Of a stretch of DNA of 64,000 nucleotides, positions 36,346 to 47,600 are shown in pieces; positions within the stretch are counted from its first letter, which is position 1; every line of letters starts with the position of its first letter. The stretch comes from Escallonia rubra (lineage: Eukaryota; Streptophyta; Magnoliopsida; Escalloniales; Escalloniaceae), in contig JAVXUO010000192.1 in assembly GCA_033065855.1 (NCBI GenBank), positions 434,001 to 498,000 on the forward strand, written 5' to 3'. The position numbers were made by a program, and so were the translations under genes. The notes under the pieces are model-generated. The model was not told the DNA's origin, ran no database searches, and saw only the letters and a program-made list of their open reading frames with translations.

Positions 36346-37175
36346 CCTCCGGACACGTGTCTGACATGTACCGACACGTGTCCGACACCTCTCAGCGGTG
36401 TCCGAAGACATTGATTTAATTTTTAAATGCGGAACACCGTGTCCTTCACCCCTTGAAAAGGTGCCGGACACTCCTTGAAGAGGTGGCCACAAGTATAAAG
36501 CTAAAATGTGACATTTCGGTGTCGGTGTCGATCAGACGCAGTGTCCGTGACCTACCGACACCTCGACACCTCATGGACACATCCGGACACGTGTCCGACA
36601 CCTCCGGACACGTGTCCGATACATCTCAGCGGTGTTCGAAGACATTGATTTATTTTTTAAATGCAGAACATCATGTCCGTCGCCTCTTGAAGAGGTGCCG
36701 GGCACCTCTTGAAGAGGTGTCTACAAGTATAAAGCTAAAATGTGACATTTCGGTGTCGGTGTCGATCGAACGCGGCGTCCGTGACCTACCGACACCTCAT
36801 CGACACATCCGGACACGTGTCCGACACCTCTCAGCGGTGTCCGAAGACATTGATTTATTTTTTAAATGTGGAACAACGTGTCCGTCACCCCTTGAAGAGG
36901 TGTCGGACACCCCTTGAAGAGGTGTCTACAAGTATAAAGCTAAAATATGACATTTCGGTGTCGGTGTCGATTGGACGCGGTGTCCGTGACCTACCGACAC
37001 CTCGACACCTCATCGACACATTCGGACACGTGTCCAACACCTTTAAGCGGTGTCCGAAGACATTGATTTATTTTTTAATTGTCGGACACCCATTGAAGAG
37101 GTGTCCACAAGTATAAAGCCAAAATATGACATTTTGGTGTCGGTGTCGATCGGACGTGGTGTCCGTGTCCGTGCT
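36340..37175. repeat. 205-235 bp satellite, 4 units, with CGGACACGTGTCCG palindromes
   Basis: AGCGGTGTCCGAAGACATTG recurs at about 36394, 36628, 36833 and 37046, with spacing 234, 205 and 213. Each unit holds TGACATTTCGGTGTCGGTGTCG and one or two copies of the perfect palindrome CGGACACGTGTCCG, which contains the G-box core CACGTG. Units also carry an ACCTCTTGAAGAGGTG inverted repeat. Confidence 0.92.
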
Positions 37176-37181
37176 ACCTAA

Positions 37182-37400
37182 CAGATATCTCAATCCAATT
37201 GGGTTCCATCCTCTGTCAACAATCTCAATTCTCAAATGCTCAATGCATAGTCAACAATCTCAATTCTCAAATGCTCAATGCACAGTTAACAAAATTATAT
37301 AAAGAATGAAAACTATGTGTCTAAGTCTAACAATTACAACTAAATCACATATATCCTAGAAAGCACCGACACCTCATATAGGGTGTCGGTATTTGTTCTA
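37182..37400. repeat. Right copy of the direct repeat flanking the satellite
   Basis: Counterpart of 36154-36345, with an extra insertion of about 40 bp (TATGTGTCTAAGTCTAACAA...) before CACCGACACCTCATATAGGG. Confidence 0.88.
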
Positions 37401-38059
37401 AATTCAATCTAGATATAGGATGGATATCGTATTTTTTTCATGCAAAATAGGGTTCATTTTGAAATGTAATCAAGCCAACATAAGCTTATATTTAGGATTG
37501 AGAAAGTGGACATTGTAAGCTATTAAATTACCAGGTTTCAAGGGAGATATTGAACCTTCTATTAGTTACGTATTTGTGGGCGAAGCTTAAAGCTGAGACG
37601 GATGCTAAGTACTTGAGATGTCGTCCCTTTAGGTTTAATATCGGGTGTGTAGTCTAGAGGACAAATAAGTTTCTGAAATTTGTGGAGCTTCCCTTGCAGA
37701 ATTTTAAGAAAGTGGGTTTAGGTAATTCACGATTATCCTCATGGAGTCATTCATTATATTGGTCTACCATTAGATCAAGACCCCAACAACTAGTCTTTGA
37801 CAATCTCAGAGCTTGACGGACTCGAACTATGTTACCGGAAGAAATATGACAATTTTTTTTGTACAAGTTAAATCTCTATAAGAATAAGTTTACAAAACAA
37901 AGCTCAAGTGATTAAGAGAATAGCATATTGATGACAAGTTAATTATTAGTCTCAAATCATATTGGCCGAGAATAATCTCGTAAAAAATAGTTTCTAACTA
38001 GTGATTAAGAGAATAGAATAATCTCGTAAGGAAAATTTATGGTTTCTAACTAGTATACT
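37401..38059. other. Unassigned stretch inside the broken CACTA element
   Basis: No supported gene. 37900-38050 contains two copies of a segment with AAGAGAATAG and ATAATCTCGTAA, which may be a short duplication. Confidence 0.4.
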
Positions 38060-38340
38060 GATCAAGGACGGCCTCCATGACAAGGAGGAACGAATAGGGT
38101 GAGATGGGGTCACACAGTCTTAAGCCTCGAGCACAGCTACGGCCTTCCAACTGGGTGGCTGAGACACACTGGTTCATCCAGCCAATCATCTCCATATGAA
38201 AGTTGAGAACTGCCAAGATACACTATCATATGCCTATCATACGCCTTAAGAACTGCCAAGATACACTATCATACGCCTTAAGAAGATCAAAGAACTGCCA
38301 AGATACACTATCATACGCCTTAAGAATGTCAACATAAATG
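38060..38340 (-). pseudogene. LINE (non-LTR) reverse transcriptase fragment
   Basis: On the minus strand, changing frame several times, one reads KAYDSVSWQFF, then MIGWMNQCVSATQLEGRSCA, RGLRLCDPISPYSFLLVMEA and VLDQ. This is the DxxKAYDSVSW ... RGLRQGDPLSPYLFVLVME region of plant LINE reverse transcriptases, finger and palm motifs before the catalytic YADD. The conserved QGDP is degenerate (LCDP). It is a short, dead relic. Confidence 0.8.
38208..38335. repeat. 42-43 bp tandem triplication within the LINE fragment
   Basis: AACTGCCAAGATACACTATC plus ATACGCCTTAAGA starts at 38208, 38251 and 38293. It repeats the reverse-transcriptase codons for KAYDSVSWQF. Confidence 0.9.
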
Positions 38341-38914
38341 TAATATGTGGCTCTCTAGAGAAACTTTATCCACCGGGAGGAACAGATGCAAGCGAAGTCA
38401 GAAGCCTTGCCCTCCTTGCAAAGATTTGTGAAATTACAACTCCCTTATTCATAGCTACTAGACTACTAATGCCAAAACAATTAGGTATAACTGCACAAAT
38501 TTTCACAAGTGTATTCATAGCTAGATATATAGTAACAGCAGAAACGGATGCTAATATCACATGTTGTGGTCATGGGGACAAAAAGATTGAATTGAAAAGA
38601 AAAACATCTCTAGAGGAGTCTACCGAAAATGACTCACATACATACAGATTAAAGATTGTTGGGAAGAAAAAATATTTGCTAGTGGACGTACCTTCTAATG
38701 AAGAAGACGGGTAATTCTTGCCGGCGGCAGTGGAGGGCGGCGACGTTGGTGGCGCGGCGGCAGTGGAGGTGGAGGGCTTGGTCACGCGGCGTCGGGGGGA
38801 GGATGGGGGGTGTCGCTGGAGGTGGGGCAGGAGGTGAGAACGACATAGCTTTTTCAAATTTTCGAAGAGATAAACGGGGAGAGAAAACTAGATATGGGAG
38901 TTAATATCGAGGAC
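38341..38914. other. CACTA internal region, GTGGAGG-rich, with an unassigned short ORF
   Basis: A plus-strand frame at 38469-38714 (82 codons) and its upstream continuation from about 38350 read as peptide-like sequence (PPGGTDASEVRSLALLAKIC). I do not recognise it and it may be another captured fragment. 38700-38830 carries the GGCAGTGGAGG repeats shared with the element at 1-3100. Confidence 0.4.
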
Positions 38915-39265
38915 TTTTAGCGACGGAATTAAACCATCGCTAAAAGTTCATCGGTGAAGGTCGTATTATTATGACTTTTACTAACGGAATTTTAGCGACG
39001 GTTTCATTCCGTCGCTTAAAAAAATATTATTAAACCCTTGGAAAAAAAAAATTTCTTAAAAAAGTTTTAGCGACGAAAGTACAGTCGCTAAAAGACCATT
39101 GGCAAAAGTCGTCACCAAAATTATTCTCGACGGTTACTTCCGTCGGTAATAGTTTTTAACGATGGAATTTTATCGATGGATAATTCTGTTGGTATAAGTG
39201 CATTTAGCGATGGAATCCCTTCTGTCGCTAAAAATCCGTCGAAAAAAACGTCTTTTCTTGTAGTG
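38915..39265. repeat. CACTA right subterminal repeats and terminus
   Basis: Multiple TTTTAGCGACGG(A) / CCGTCGCTAAAA motifs precede the terminal TTCTTGTAGTG. These are the same motifs and order as at 2755-3100, so the two elements belong to one family. Confidence 0.88.
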
Positions 39266-39379
39266 ATCATCCTTTACCTTCTTCACTAACCGAAACCACC
39301 TTTCCTACCTCAATTTCCACCATCATCAAAACTTCTATCTGCTATTAAAAAATTCCTATATGAGGAGGAGATTTAAGAA

Positions 39380-39545
39380 GACTAACTCTAGTCTTCTCAA
39401 GAATGCAAGGCATCAGGAGGAACATACTTGTTTTTGTCCTCGAATTCCTTATAATAATCGTTCTATTTCTTAGGGAACCCCCAGCGCATGCCCCTACAAC
39501 TTACGAAGAAGTACCGGGAGTGCCAACCTAGAAAGGCATGACTTA
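39380..39545 (-). pseudogene. Retrotransposon gag-like fragment (plant 'putative gypsy type transposon' domain)
   Basis: On the minus strand the frame reads GWHSRYFFVSCRGMRWGFPK, a stop, then NDYYKEFEDKNKYVPPDALH. The W-x-x-RYFFV ... WGFP pattern resembles the gag-associated domain of Tat-like plant elements. It adjoins the LTR at 39.6-41.8 kb but has the opposite orientation to it, so the two may not come from one insertion. Confidence 0.4.
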
Positions 39546-39599
39546 TAATTTCCACTTACATGGCCTCATCTTAGAGCATGGAGATTAAAATTTTTCGCC

Positions 39600-41818
39600 A
39601 AGATAATCCATTGCGATGGGACTAAAGGACACGTGTGAACCTTCAAGGAGCACAAGGTTCAAGGCATATGCCCGAGCAGAATGCCGTCCGAGCACTTTGC
39701 CCAAGAAGAGTGCCAAGTCCATTCCTCTTGTGCTTGGACGAAGCACAATGGTTAAGGCATCTACCTTAGCAGAATGCCGTCTGAGCACTCTGCCCGATAA
39801 GAGTGCTAAGTCCATTCCCCTTGTGCTGGGACGAAGCACACGGTTCAAGGCATCTTCTCGAGCAAAATACCGTCCGTGCACTCTGCTCAAGTAGAGTGCC
39901 AAGTTTATTCCCCTCGTGCTCTCTAGAGCACAAGGTTCAAGGCATCTGCCCGAGCAGAATATCATCCGAGCATTCCGCTCAAGTAGAGTGTCAAGTCTAT
40001 TCTCCTTGCTGCTCGGACGAAGTACGAGGGTCAATGCATCTATCCAAGCAAAATTTTGTCTAAGCACTTTGCCCAAGAAAAGTGCCAAGTCTATTCCCTT
40101 TGTGCCCTCCTCCAAAGCACAAGTTCAAAGCATCTGCCTGAGTAGAATTCCATCCAAGCACTCTGCCCGAGCAGAATGCCAAGTCCATTATTTTTATGCT
40201 CGAAAGAAGCATAAGGGTCAAGGCATCTGCCCGAGCAGGATGCTGTTCGAGCAGTCTGCTGTTCGAGCAGAGTTCCAAGTCCATTCCCCTTGTGCTTGAA
40301 CAAAGCACAGGGGTCAAGGCATCTACCGGAGCAGAATGTCATCTGAGCACTCTGCCTAAGTAAAGTGCTAAGACAATTCCCCTTGTGCCCTCCAGAGTAC
40401 GAGGTTCAACGCATCTGCCCGAGGAGAATGCCGTCCGAGCACTCTGCCCAAGCAAAGTGCCATGTCTATTCCCCTTGTGCTCTGAGGAAGCACAAGGGTC
40501 AAGGCATCTGCCCGGGCAGAATGCTGTCCGGGCATTCTGGCCGAGCAGAGTTTCTAGTCCATTCCCCTTTTGCCTTCCAGAGCACAAGGTTCAAGGCAGC
40601 ATAATGTTGTTCGAGCAATCTACCTAAGCTGAGTGCCTGGCTCATTGCCCTTGTGCTTCATCCCCTTGTTCTTGGACTAAGCACAAGGGTCAAGGCATCT
40701 ACCTGAGTAGAATGTCGTACGAGCACTCTGCCTGAGCAGAGTGCCAAGTCCATTCCCATTGTGCTCAGACGAAGCACAAGGGTCAAGGCATCTGTCTAAG
40801 TAGAATTTCGTCCGAGCACTCTACCCCAGCAGAGTGCCAAGTCTATTCCCCTTGTGCTCGGATGAAGCACAAGGTTCAAGGCATTTGCCCAAGTAGAATG
40901 TTGTCTGAGTACTCTGCTCGTGCAGAGTGCCAAGTCCATTCCCCTTGTGCTCGGACTAAGCACAATTCATGGCATTTAGCGGAGCAGAATGTCGTCCGAA
41001 CACTCTACCTGAGCAGAATGCTAGGTCCATTCCCCTTGTGTTTAAACGAAGCACAAGGGTCAAGGCATTTGTCTGAGCACAATATCATCTGAGCAATCTG
41101 CCTTAGCACAGTGACAAGTCTATTCCATTCATGCTCGGACAAAGTCCAAGGCACGGCATGAGCCCGAGGCGATTGGGTTCAAATTAATTATGGTCAGACA
41201 GACCACGCCCGAGCAGCTTGTCCGAGTAGGTAGTCTAAGCATTTTCCAAAGTCTATGCTTTGGCTGAACTGCTTCCAGAGAAATTCTTGGCCCACTTGGT
41301 TAGTTTCTTTAGCTATCCCGGTAATTGGGTTTACTTTTTCACATTTTCTGGGTGCTGTCAAAAGCATGGGACATTATGATATAGCTAAGAATACACTCCC
41401 AATCAGGCATGACACATGTCATGGTCGACTCATATCCGACCTAGTCAATTACAGATTTATTGGTTACCATGTTTGTGGAGTTAGGATTCGAAAAGGATCC
41501 TAACAGAATCATTAAGGATCTGTGACGTGATCTTCAAGGATCCTAATACAATCCTGACAGATCTAGCCTAAGGCCCTGCCATCAGAATCCTAGTCGTACT
41601 GAGATTCTTCTACCTATAGCTATAGAAAGGGAATTACCCCCATGTTCGCAAAGAACTTCAAACACATACATAATGTGCTTTCTTGCTTTCTTAGAGTTCT
41701 ACCCTGTTAGTTGCGCTCTAACTTAAGAATCAGAGAGTTTCCCTTCCAAAACCCCCATCCGACTCTCTTTTTGTCTTGCAGGTCAATTCTTCTGCCGTGG
41801 ATCAAGTTTTTAGAAACA
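39600..41818 (+). mobile_element. Tat-type Ty3/gypsy LTR with tandem-repeat U3
   Basis: The right 450 bp match the LTR at 20311-20716, including AAAAGGATCCTAA, the promoter zone (CTATAGCTATAGAAAGGG near 41612-41631), TCTTAGAGTTCTACCCTGT and GATCAAGTTTTTAGAAACA. The left 1.5 kb is a tandem array. After the LTR end there is no TTGGCGCC site, so it is a solo or 3' LTR. The left boundary is approximate. Confidence 0.75.
39645..41120. repeat. 92-93 bp tandem repeat, about 16 units
   Basis: GAGCAGAATGCCGTCCGAGC and AGTGCCAAGTCCATTCCCCT alternate with a period of about 92-93 bp, for example anchor points at 39681, 39774, 39867 and 39959. Unit divergence is about 10-20%. The frames seen on both strands here follow the repeat and are not genes. 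Confidence 0.94.
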
Positions 41819-43188
41819 AAAAATGGAAATCAAAGGATGGTATTGATTTGTGTCTTTGCTATATCAGTGGATTGCATGTAAAATTGGGATCAACATTTGG
41901 GAATGAAAAAAAAAAGACATTGTGAGCTCTAAACCATGCAAGCTTCTACCTTAGATAATTTAGCAGGCTCTCTCGACTATAACAAAAAGGAAAAGGCAAA
42001 CAACAAGCCAACGCCAGTAATGGATACCATAGCACAAGCTTGAAGAACACTAGCAAACTCATTATTCCCACTTCCAGCGGGCCGCCTAAGTGAAACCTTA
42101 TGTAAGTTTAGTGTAACTAAACCTAATTCTATGCTTTGATTTACATTTTGCTTCACTTACGTCCTCTACAACAACGTCGAACCCCACACAACGGAACCTT
42201 CCAAATGGTTGAGGCACTGGAGAAAAAAAAAAGATAGAGACGTAGAGATGCCCTTTAAATGGTCAACATTAAGATAGCGTTTGAAATCACTTAAGTTTCC
42301 AGTTTTGTAAACTAGAGAAAAAATAACCGTTTGGCACATAGTTTTCGTATTTTTTCCCTTCAATTTTGAAAACTAATTTTAAAAAAAGGGCTGTTTTTAA
42401 ACTCCCATTTGGAGTTTTGGGTTTCCAATTTTTTTTTTGTTTTGAGACCGTTGCCGCCGCCACTGCCGCCCTACCGCCACCTCCACCCCCACGGGCGCCG
42501 GCCACCCCCGCCCCCTTCCCTTCCCCCGCGTCCGCTGTCGCCGCCACCGCCACCGCCACCCCCACCCTGACTGCCACTGCCACCGGCCACCCCCACCCTC
42601 ACCAAAGAAAAAACTCAAAATAAAAACTGTGTAATCAAACATCCATTTGTTTTTGTAAAAAATAAAAAGTAAACTGGTTTTTACTTTTAGTTTTAGTTTT
42701 TTTTTTTTTGAAAACTAGAAACTAAAACTGTAAGTGATTTTAAACAGACCTATAAGTCGCTTGACTCAGTCCTGACACCTTAAAGGAACGTTAATAGCTC
42801 AAGAAAATATTGCTTGGGCAGCCTAAGTAGCTTTGCTTCATTTTTGGCGAAGAACATTGTGCATGACATGAAATAAGTCTCCAGGATGAGAAGGAAAAAA
42901 ATCATCAGCTATATTAGAAATAATTTTTGAAGCCATTCCCATGCAATTTCTAATCAATAGCAACGATAATTGATTGAACCCTGTAAATTATCTCCATATA
43001 TGTCATAACAATATCAATGGGAGGAGAGAGAATTTGCTAGAGTAGCAAAACTCCCTGACTTAATCTTCATTCCGGTGACCTTCATTTTACTGAATTTCTT
43101 CAAGGAAAGAAAGAAGAATGCTACGGCAGAAAGTAGGATGTTCTGGGCAGAAGTATGATAATTTGGGAAGAGAAATTCTTTAAAAGCC
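41819..43188. other. Intergenic stretch downstream of the monooxygenase gene
   Basis: Apart from the MITE at 42273-42752, no gene or element is recognised. The region follows the stop codon of the minus-strand monooxygenase gene and should contain its 3' untranslated end. Confidence 0.5.
42273..42752. mobile_element. PIF/Harbinger-like MITE with a CCGCCACC-rich core
   Basis: GATAGCGTTTGAAATCACTT (left) and, in complement, TAGGTCTGTTTAAAATCACTT-like ends (right) are inverted repeats. TAA flanks them at 42270-42272 and 42753-42755. The centre (42445-42600) is a (CCGCCAC)n-like GC-rich stretch, which makes spurious glycine/alanine-rich frames. Confidence 0.6.
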
Positions 43189-44552
43189 CTATTCAATCTT
43201 CTTTGAACCAGCTGCAATACGAGTTTCAGTCAGACTACCACAATCATACTTGACAGCGTTCAATAACCTGGGAAATAGAAGCCTGTAGAACACCACGTCC
43301 CTAAAGAACTTCCTCCACCATCCTGAACCATCTTGTTGCGCCCACCCAGCTAAATACGACCCGGAAATCAACCAAGCCGCTCGCCACCTCCTTTCCTTGA
43401 CGTACTTTCCAATGGCATTGGCTGCCTCTCGCGGAACAAGTCTCCCATTTGCAAGTACTGATTCCCCTATGTGGCGGCCCAGGACCACTGCGTCTTCTAG
43501 AGATGAACCACCGCCTTGGCCTAGATCCGGAGTCATCGGATGCATGGCATCACCGGCCACCGTGATTGTCCCCTTGTGCGCATTTCCGAATATTACATCC
43601 CATGGAAGCCTGAGCATAAGTGGGGACATTGTCAAGGTTGACAAATCAGCATGGCGAACAACGTCTAGGTAAGTGGAAGGGAAGTCCTTGGCGAAGTTTT
43701 CAATGACCTCTCTCAGTAACTGCTCTGGATTTCCTGCTGTCATGTCTTCACCTGAATAATCATAACAGAGGTTCCTTTATATCTCCAAAGAATCCATGTA
43801 CAACATTATTTCCACCTATTTCGATATTCGACAATTTGAGTTGGCTCTTTCACTTTTTCTATCAGAATTCCATACTGAAATTCATCATTGTAAACATTGT
43901 AAACGCAAATGTTTAATGAGTACAAAATGAAAGGGGTTAAATTTTATGCTGGGAGCATTTTCTTCTCTTTTTTTTTTCTCTAGTGGAAAGAAGGGAAGGA
44001 GCTAAATAAAATGCTGCTAAGAGTTGTCGTTGAAATTGTTAGCAGAAAAGTCACTAAAAATATTTGTCGACTATTAATTGTCACTATATACAGGATTGAA
44101 TAATAATTCCTACAACCCTGTTAGCAGCTAAAGTTTGTTCATATAGTAAAACGAGCTAACCTTTAGGGAGAGGATTGTTGGTTATTAGGAACCAATAAAG
44201 CTCCTTGTCAGTGAGAGGAATAAATCCTGCCCTTGTCCCCACATCTAAAAATTGTCTCACATTTTGTGTAAACCCATGGCCATGCGGAAACACGGCTAAC
44301 CCACGCACCGCCCATCGACCGGAACTCACCGGCTTTGTAAGGCCCAACCAACGAGCCACTACCGAGTGCACCCCATCACATCCTATCAAAATCTGTATGT
44401 AGCCATAATGTTAGAGCAATCTAGTGTGTCATAATTCTTGTATATTCAAAAGGATGTTGCTACTAATTCTTGTCACACATTCAGAAAAATGTTAGCTACA
44501 ACGGTAATCGAAAGTGCAGTACAATCCAAACCTTGAATCATTTATTGCAAAA

Positions 44553-44603
<51 letters not shown>

Positions 44604-47600
44604 ATTAGACCATGTTATATATCACCAGTGTAGAAATGCGTATCTTCCATCTATGTTGCAAGCTTGCAACACCACCCGGCATTGTTGAAATATCTTCACA
44701 GGCCAGACTCTAAAAACAATTCCGCAACGCTTCAACGTTTCACTAGAAAATTGTTAACAAAGTGGCATTATAAATATTCTTAGCAACATTATTTAGTTGA
44801 CTTTTGTGATGTCATGGCATAGTTGTTATGGCTGTGGAAAAACATTTTCCTATATTTAGGTGTAAAGATCGCCATGCTCGCTATAAAGCCAAACTCACCT
44901 TGGTGTTGATGGTAGTGCAATCTTCCAGGTGGAGAACAGCAATGGATGAGCCTCCTAGTTCTTGTGCTTCAATGGATTTTAGCTTTGAAGAGAAACGAAT
45001 CGTGTCAAATGGTAGTTCCTCCGCTAGAGCCTCCAACAAGGCCTTACGGTGCACCGTTCTTGGACCACCTCCACTGCAGCATTAGGCGCAGTCTAGTAAT
45101 TAGTGGTTTTGTACGACAAAAGAATACATCGTAAAAAATTAAAAGATAGTGGTGAAGCTCTCTCCCTCTCTTGTTAGGCTACATATTTGAGTTTCATTTG
45201 GACTATATATTTTGGCGGAGGGCTACCCATTCTTTTTTATTAGGGATAACTAAAGTAGTGTCCGTGATATTAGGGTGATAATACAAGCGTGTCCATTAGT
45301 TTACAAATTACACTTGTGTCCGTTGATCCAATGGAATCTTAAAAAACCTAACGTTTTAAGAAAATGACATTTTTACCCTTAAATTAGAAGGTTATTCTTT
45401 TTCAAATGCCATTACTTCATCTTAAAAAAAAGAAAAGAAAAATTGACTCTACCGTTTACTCTCCCCCCTAATCCCATTTCTGTCTCTCAAACTCCCCCCA
45501 ACCGCTGCACCCCTTCGCTGCCCCCCACCCTCCCCCCTCCCCGTCACCCACCCACCCCGTCTATCTCCCCCTTCCCTATCACCGCAACCACCTCCCCCGG
45601 CCCCCTCCCCGTCGCCGCACCCACCCTCCCCCATCCCCGTCGCTGCAACCTTCCTCCTCTCTTGTTAGGGGGTTAATTTTACGCTACACCTATACTTAGG
45701 GGTCAGTTGCACCCAGCACCCCGTAGTTCTAATTTTGGCACCCAGCACTAAAATCTTTAAAATCTTGGTGTTCAGCACCAAATGACGGTCAAACTAGCCT
45801 TTGACCATACATCTGTTACTTTTTAAGGGGCAAAATGGTATTTTTACTTGTTATATCCACCTTTCGTCCACGTCAGCTCCAAATGGCCCCAATAATTAAC
45901 ATCAGACCCTCCACGTCATTTCCTCACCCTTTTTCTCTCCCAAACTATTCATCTTCCCAACCAATATCGAAACGCGCGGCCACCTCCTCCGACCGAAACC
46001 ACTGCCTGACGAGCCACGCCTCCGACCGAAGCCACTGCCCGGTGTGCCACCATCCCTGCCACCACTCTCCCCATCATCACGACCCACCACAGTCGGCCAC
46101 TCACGACCAGCCATAACTACCCACAACCACCAATCCTGAAACCCACGGCACCCCCTCCGATTGAATTGCGGCCACCAACGCCTATCGTTGATGACCGCCG
46201 CCTCTGCCACAAATCCTTCACCCACGACCACCCACAACCACCAATCCTTCCCTCACCCACGGTCACCACCTCAAACCGAATGACGACCACCAATAGCCAG
46301 CGTTCGACCAACAGTGACCATTCAATGAGCCATTATCGCCTCTAATCGAATGACCATCAGACACTCCCCCTGCCTACCGCCGTAATCACAACATACCCAA
46401 TCACCCCATCACCCGATCTCCCCATCGATCTCCGGCGAGCCCAATCAGCCACTGCACAACATCATCACCACATAATCAGTGGTCCAAATCGAGGGTGAGA
46501 GTGACAGGTCAGGCTAGGTGAAGAGGGCGTGGGGCAACGCTGGACGCCAAAGACCGCGGCGACGCTAGAGGCGGGTTCTTGGTGCACGGTGGTTGGGGGC
46601 ACTAAGAGAAATAGAGAAGAGAGAGAGAGAGAAGAGAGAGAAAATGGGGAAGAGAGAAATGACGTTGGGCTTAGGGGTTGGAGCTGACTAGGATTTCATG
46701 GATGAAAAGACCATTTTGCCCTTAAAAAATTAACAGACGTCTGTTCAAAGGCCATTTTGACCGTCAATTGGTGTTAGATACCAAGTTTTTAAAATTTTTG
46801 GTGCTGGGTGCCAATTTTAGAACTACGGGGTGCTGGGTGCAACTGACCCCTAAGTATATGGTGTAGCGTAAAATTAACCCCTTGTTAGGAGCCAAAGGTC
46901 CAATTGATTGTGGTTTTGAAAAATGTTGATGGTAAATTTTTGAAGTCAAGGGGCGTATAAGAGAACATTTGGTTTTATGCCTAATGGTAACTGACGAACC
47001 CACTACATTACGACCCCCAAAGTTCTGCTTGGCTTGACAGTGAACCCCAAGAGGATGCAGCTTGTGCTGCAAGATTATTGAGGCTTCTTTTCTCTCCCAT
47101 GTGTGCAGAGTAGGCAACGAGGTGGGGGGTGTGATAGTGGTTCGAAAATTAGGGTTTTGAAACCCTAAATTTTGTCAAATTAGGGTTTTGAAACCCAAAT
47201 TTTAAAATTAGGGCCCTAATAAACCCTAATTTTTTAAATCTTAATTTAAAATTTTTACAAATTATTCGGTATATATAGTTTAAAGGCATTATTGTGATTT
47301 TGAAAATACGTAATTATGACATCATAAAAAAAATCTACTTTTTGGATGGAACCCTAACGGATGGACATAAATAATGTTTCATTTTTAACATTTTTGTCAT
47401 GGTATGTTACATTTTGAAACTTAATTTCCTTGACTGTAATATCACCATAACAACCTCAGGGACACTGCTGTAATTATCCCGCCTTTTTATTAAAAAAGAT
47501 GTCAATGGGCCAGGCTTGGGCTGGCGGCCTAGCCCAGGCCCAACGGGCCAGTCGAGAAAAACAGGTCGGGGCCGAGCTGAAGAGGTGGGGAACCAAGCCC

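Larger units (their letters stand above)
30780..39265 (-). mobile_element. CACTA (En/Spm-like) transposon, left end lost, rich in insertions
   Basis: The right terminus TTCTTGTAGTG ends at 39265. Subterminal GCGACGG repeats lie at 38915-39250 and a minus-strand tnp2 pseudogene is inside. No left terminus is found. The transition at about 30780 lies inside the second ORF, so roughly the 3' half of the element is missing. Additional material inside includes a TAATTAGG array, a GACACGTGTC satellite and a LINE fragment. Whether all of 34.5-38.3 kb belonged to the original element cannot be told. Confidence 0.7.

Noticed and set aside
36453..37116. 154- and 124-codon repeat proteins
   Set aside because: Read-through of the GACACGTGTC satellite. 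Unit lengths vary by non-multiples of three, so no protein is conserved.
39585..41092. Many frames of 75-176 codons on both strands
   Set aside because: They follow the 92-93 bp repeat of the LTR. All frames are open by composition and the peptides only repeat the unit.
42287..42642. Glycine/alanine/proline-rich frames on both strands
   Set aside because: GC-rich core of a MITE; both strands open, low complexity.
43189..45073. A separate monooxygenase gene lacking its N-terminus
   Set aside because: Exons at 52532-52594 and 53603-53823 join in exact phase and supply the missing FAD-binding part, so one gene explains everything.
45661..46890. Pack-MULE with a captured gene
   Set aside because: Termini and duplication are perfect for a Mutator-like element, but the C-rich interior shows no coding or splice pattern of a host gene.
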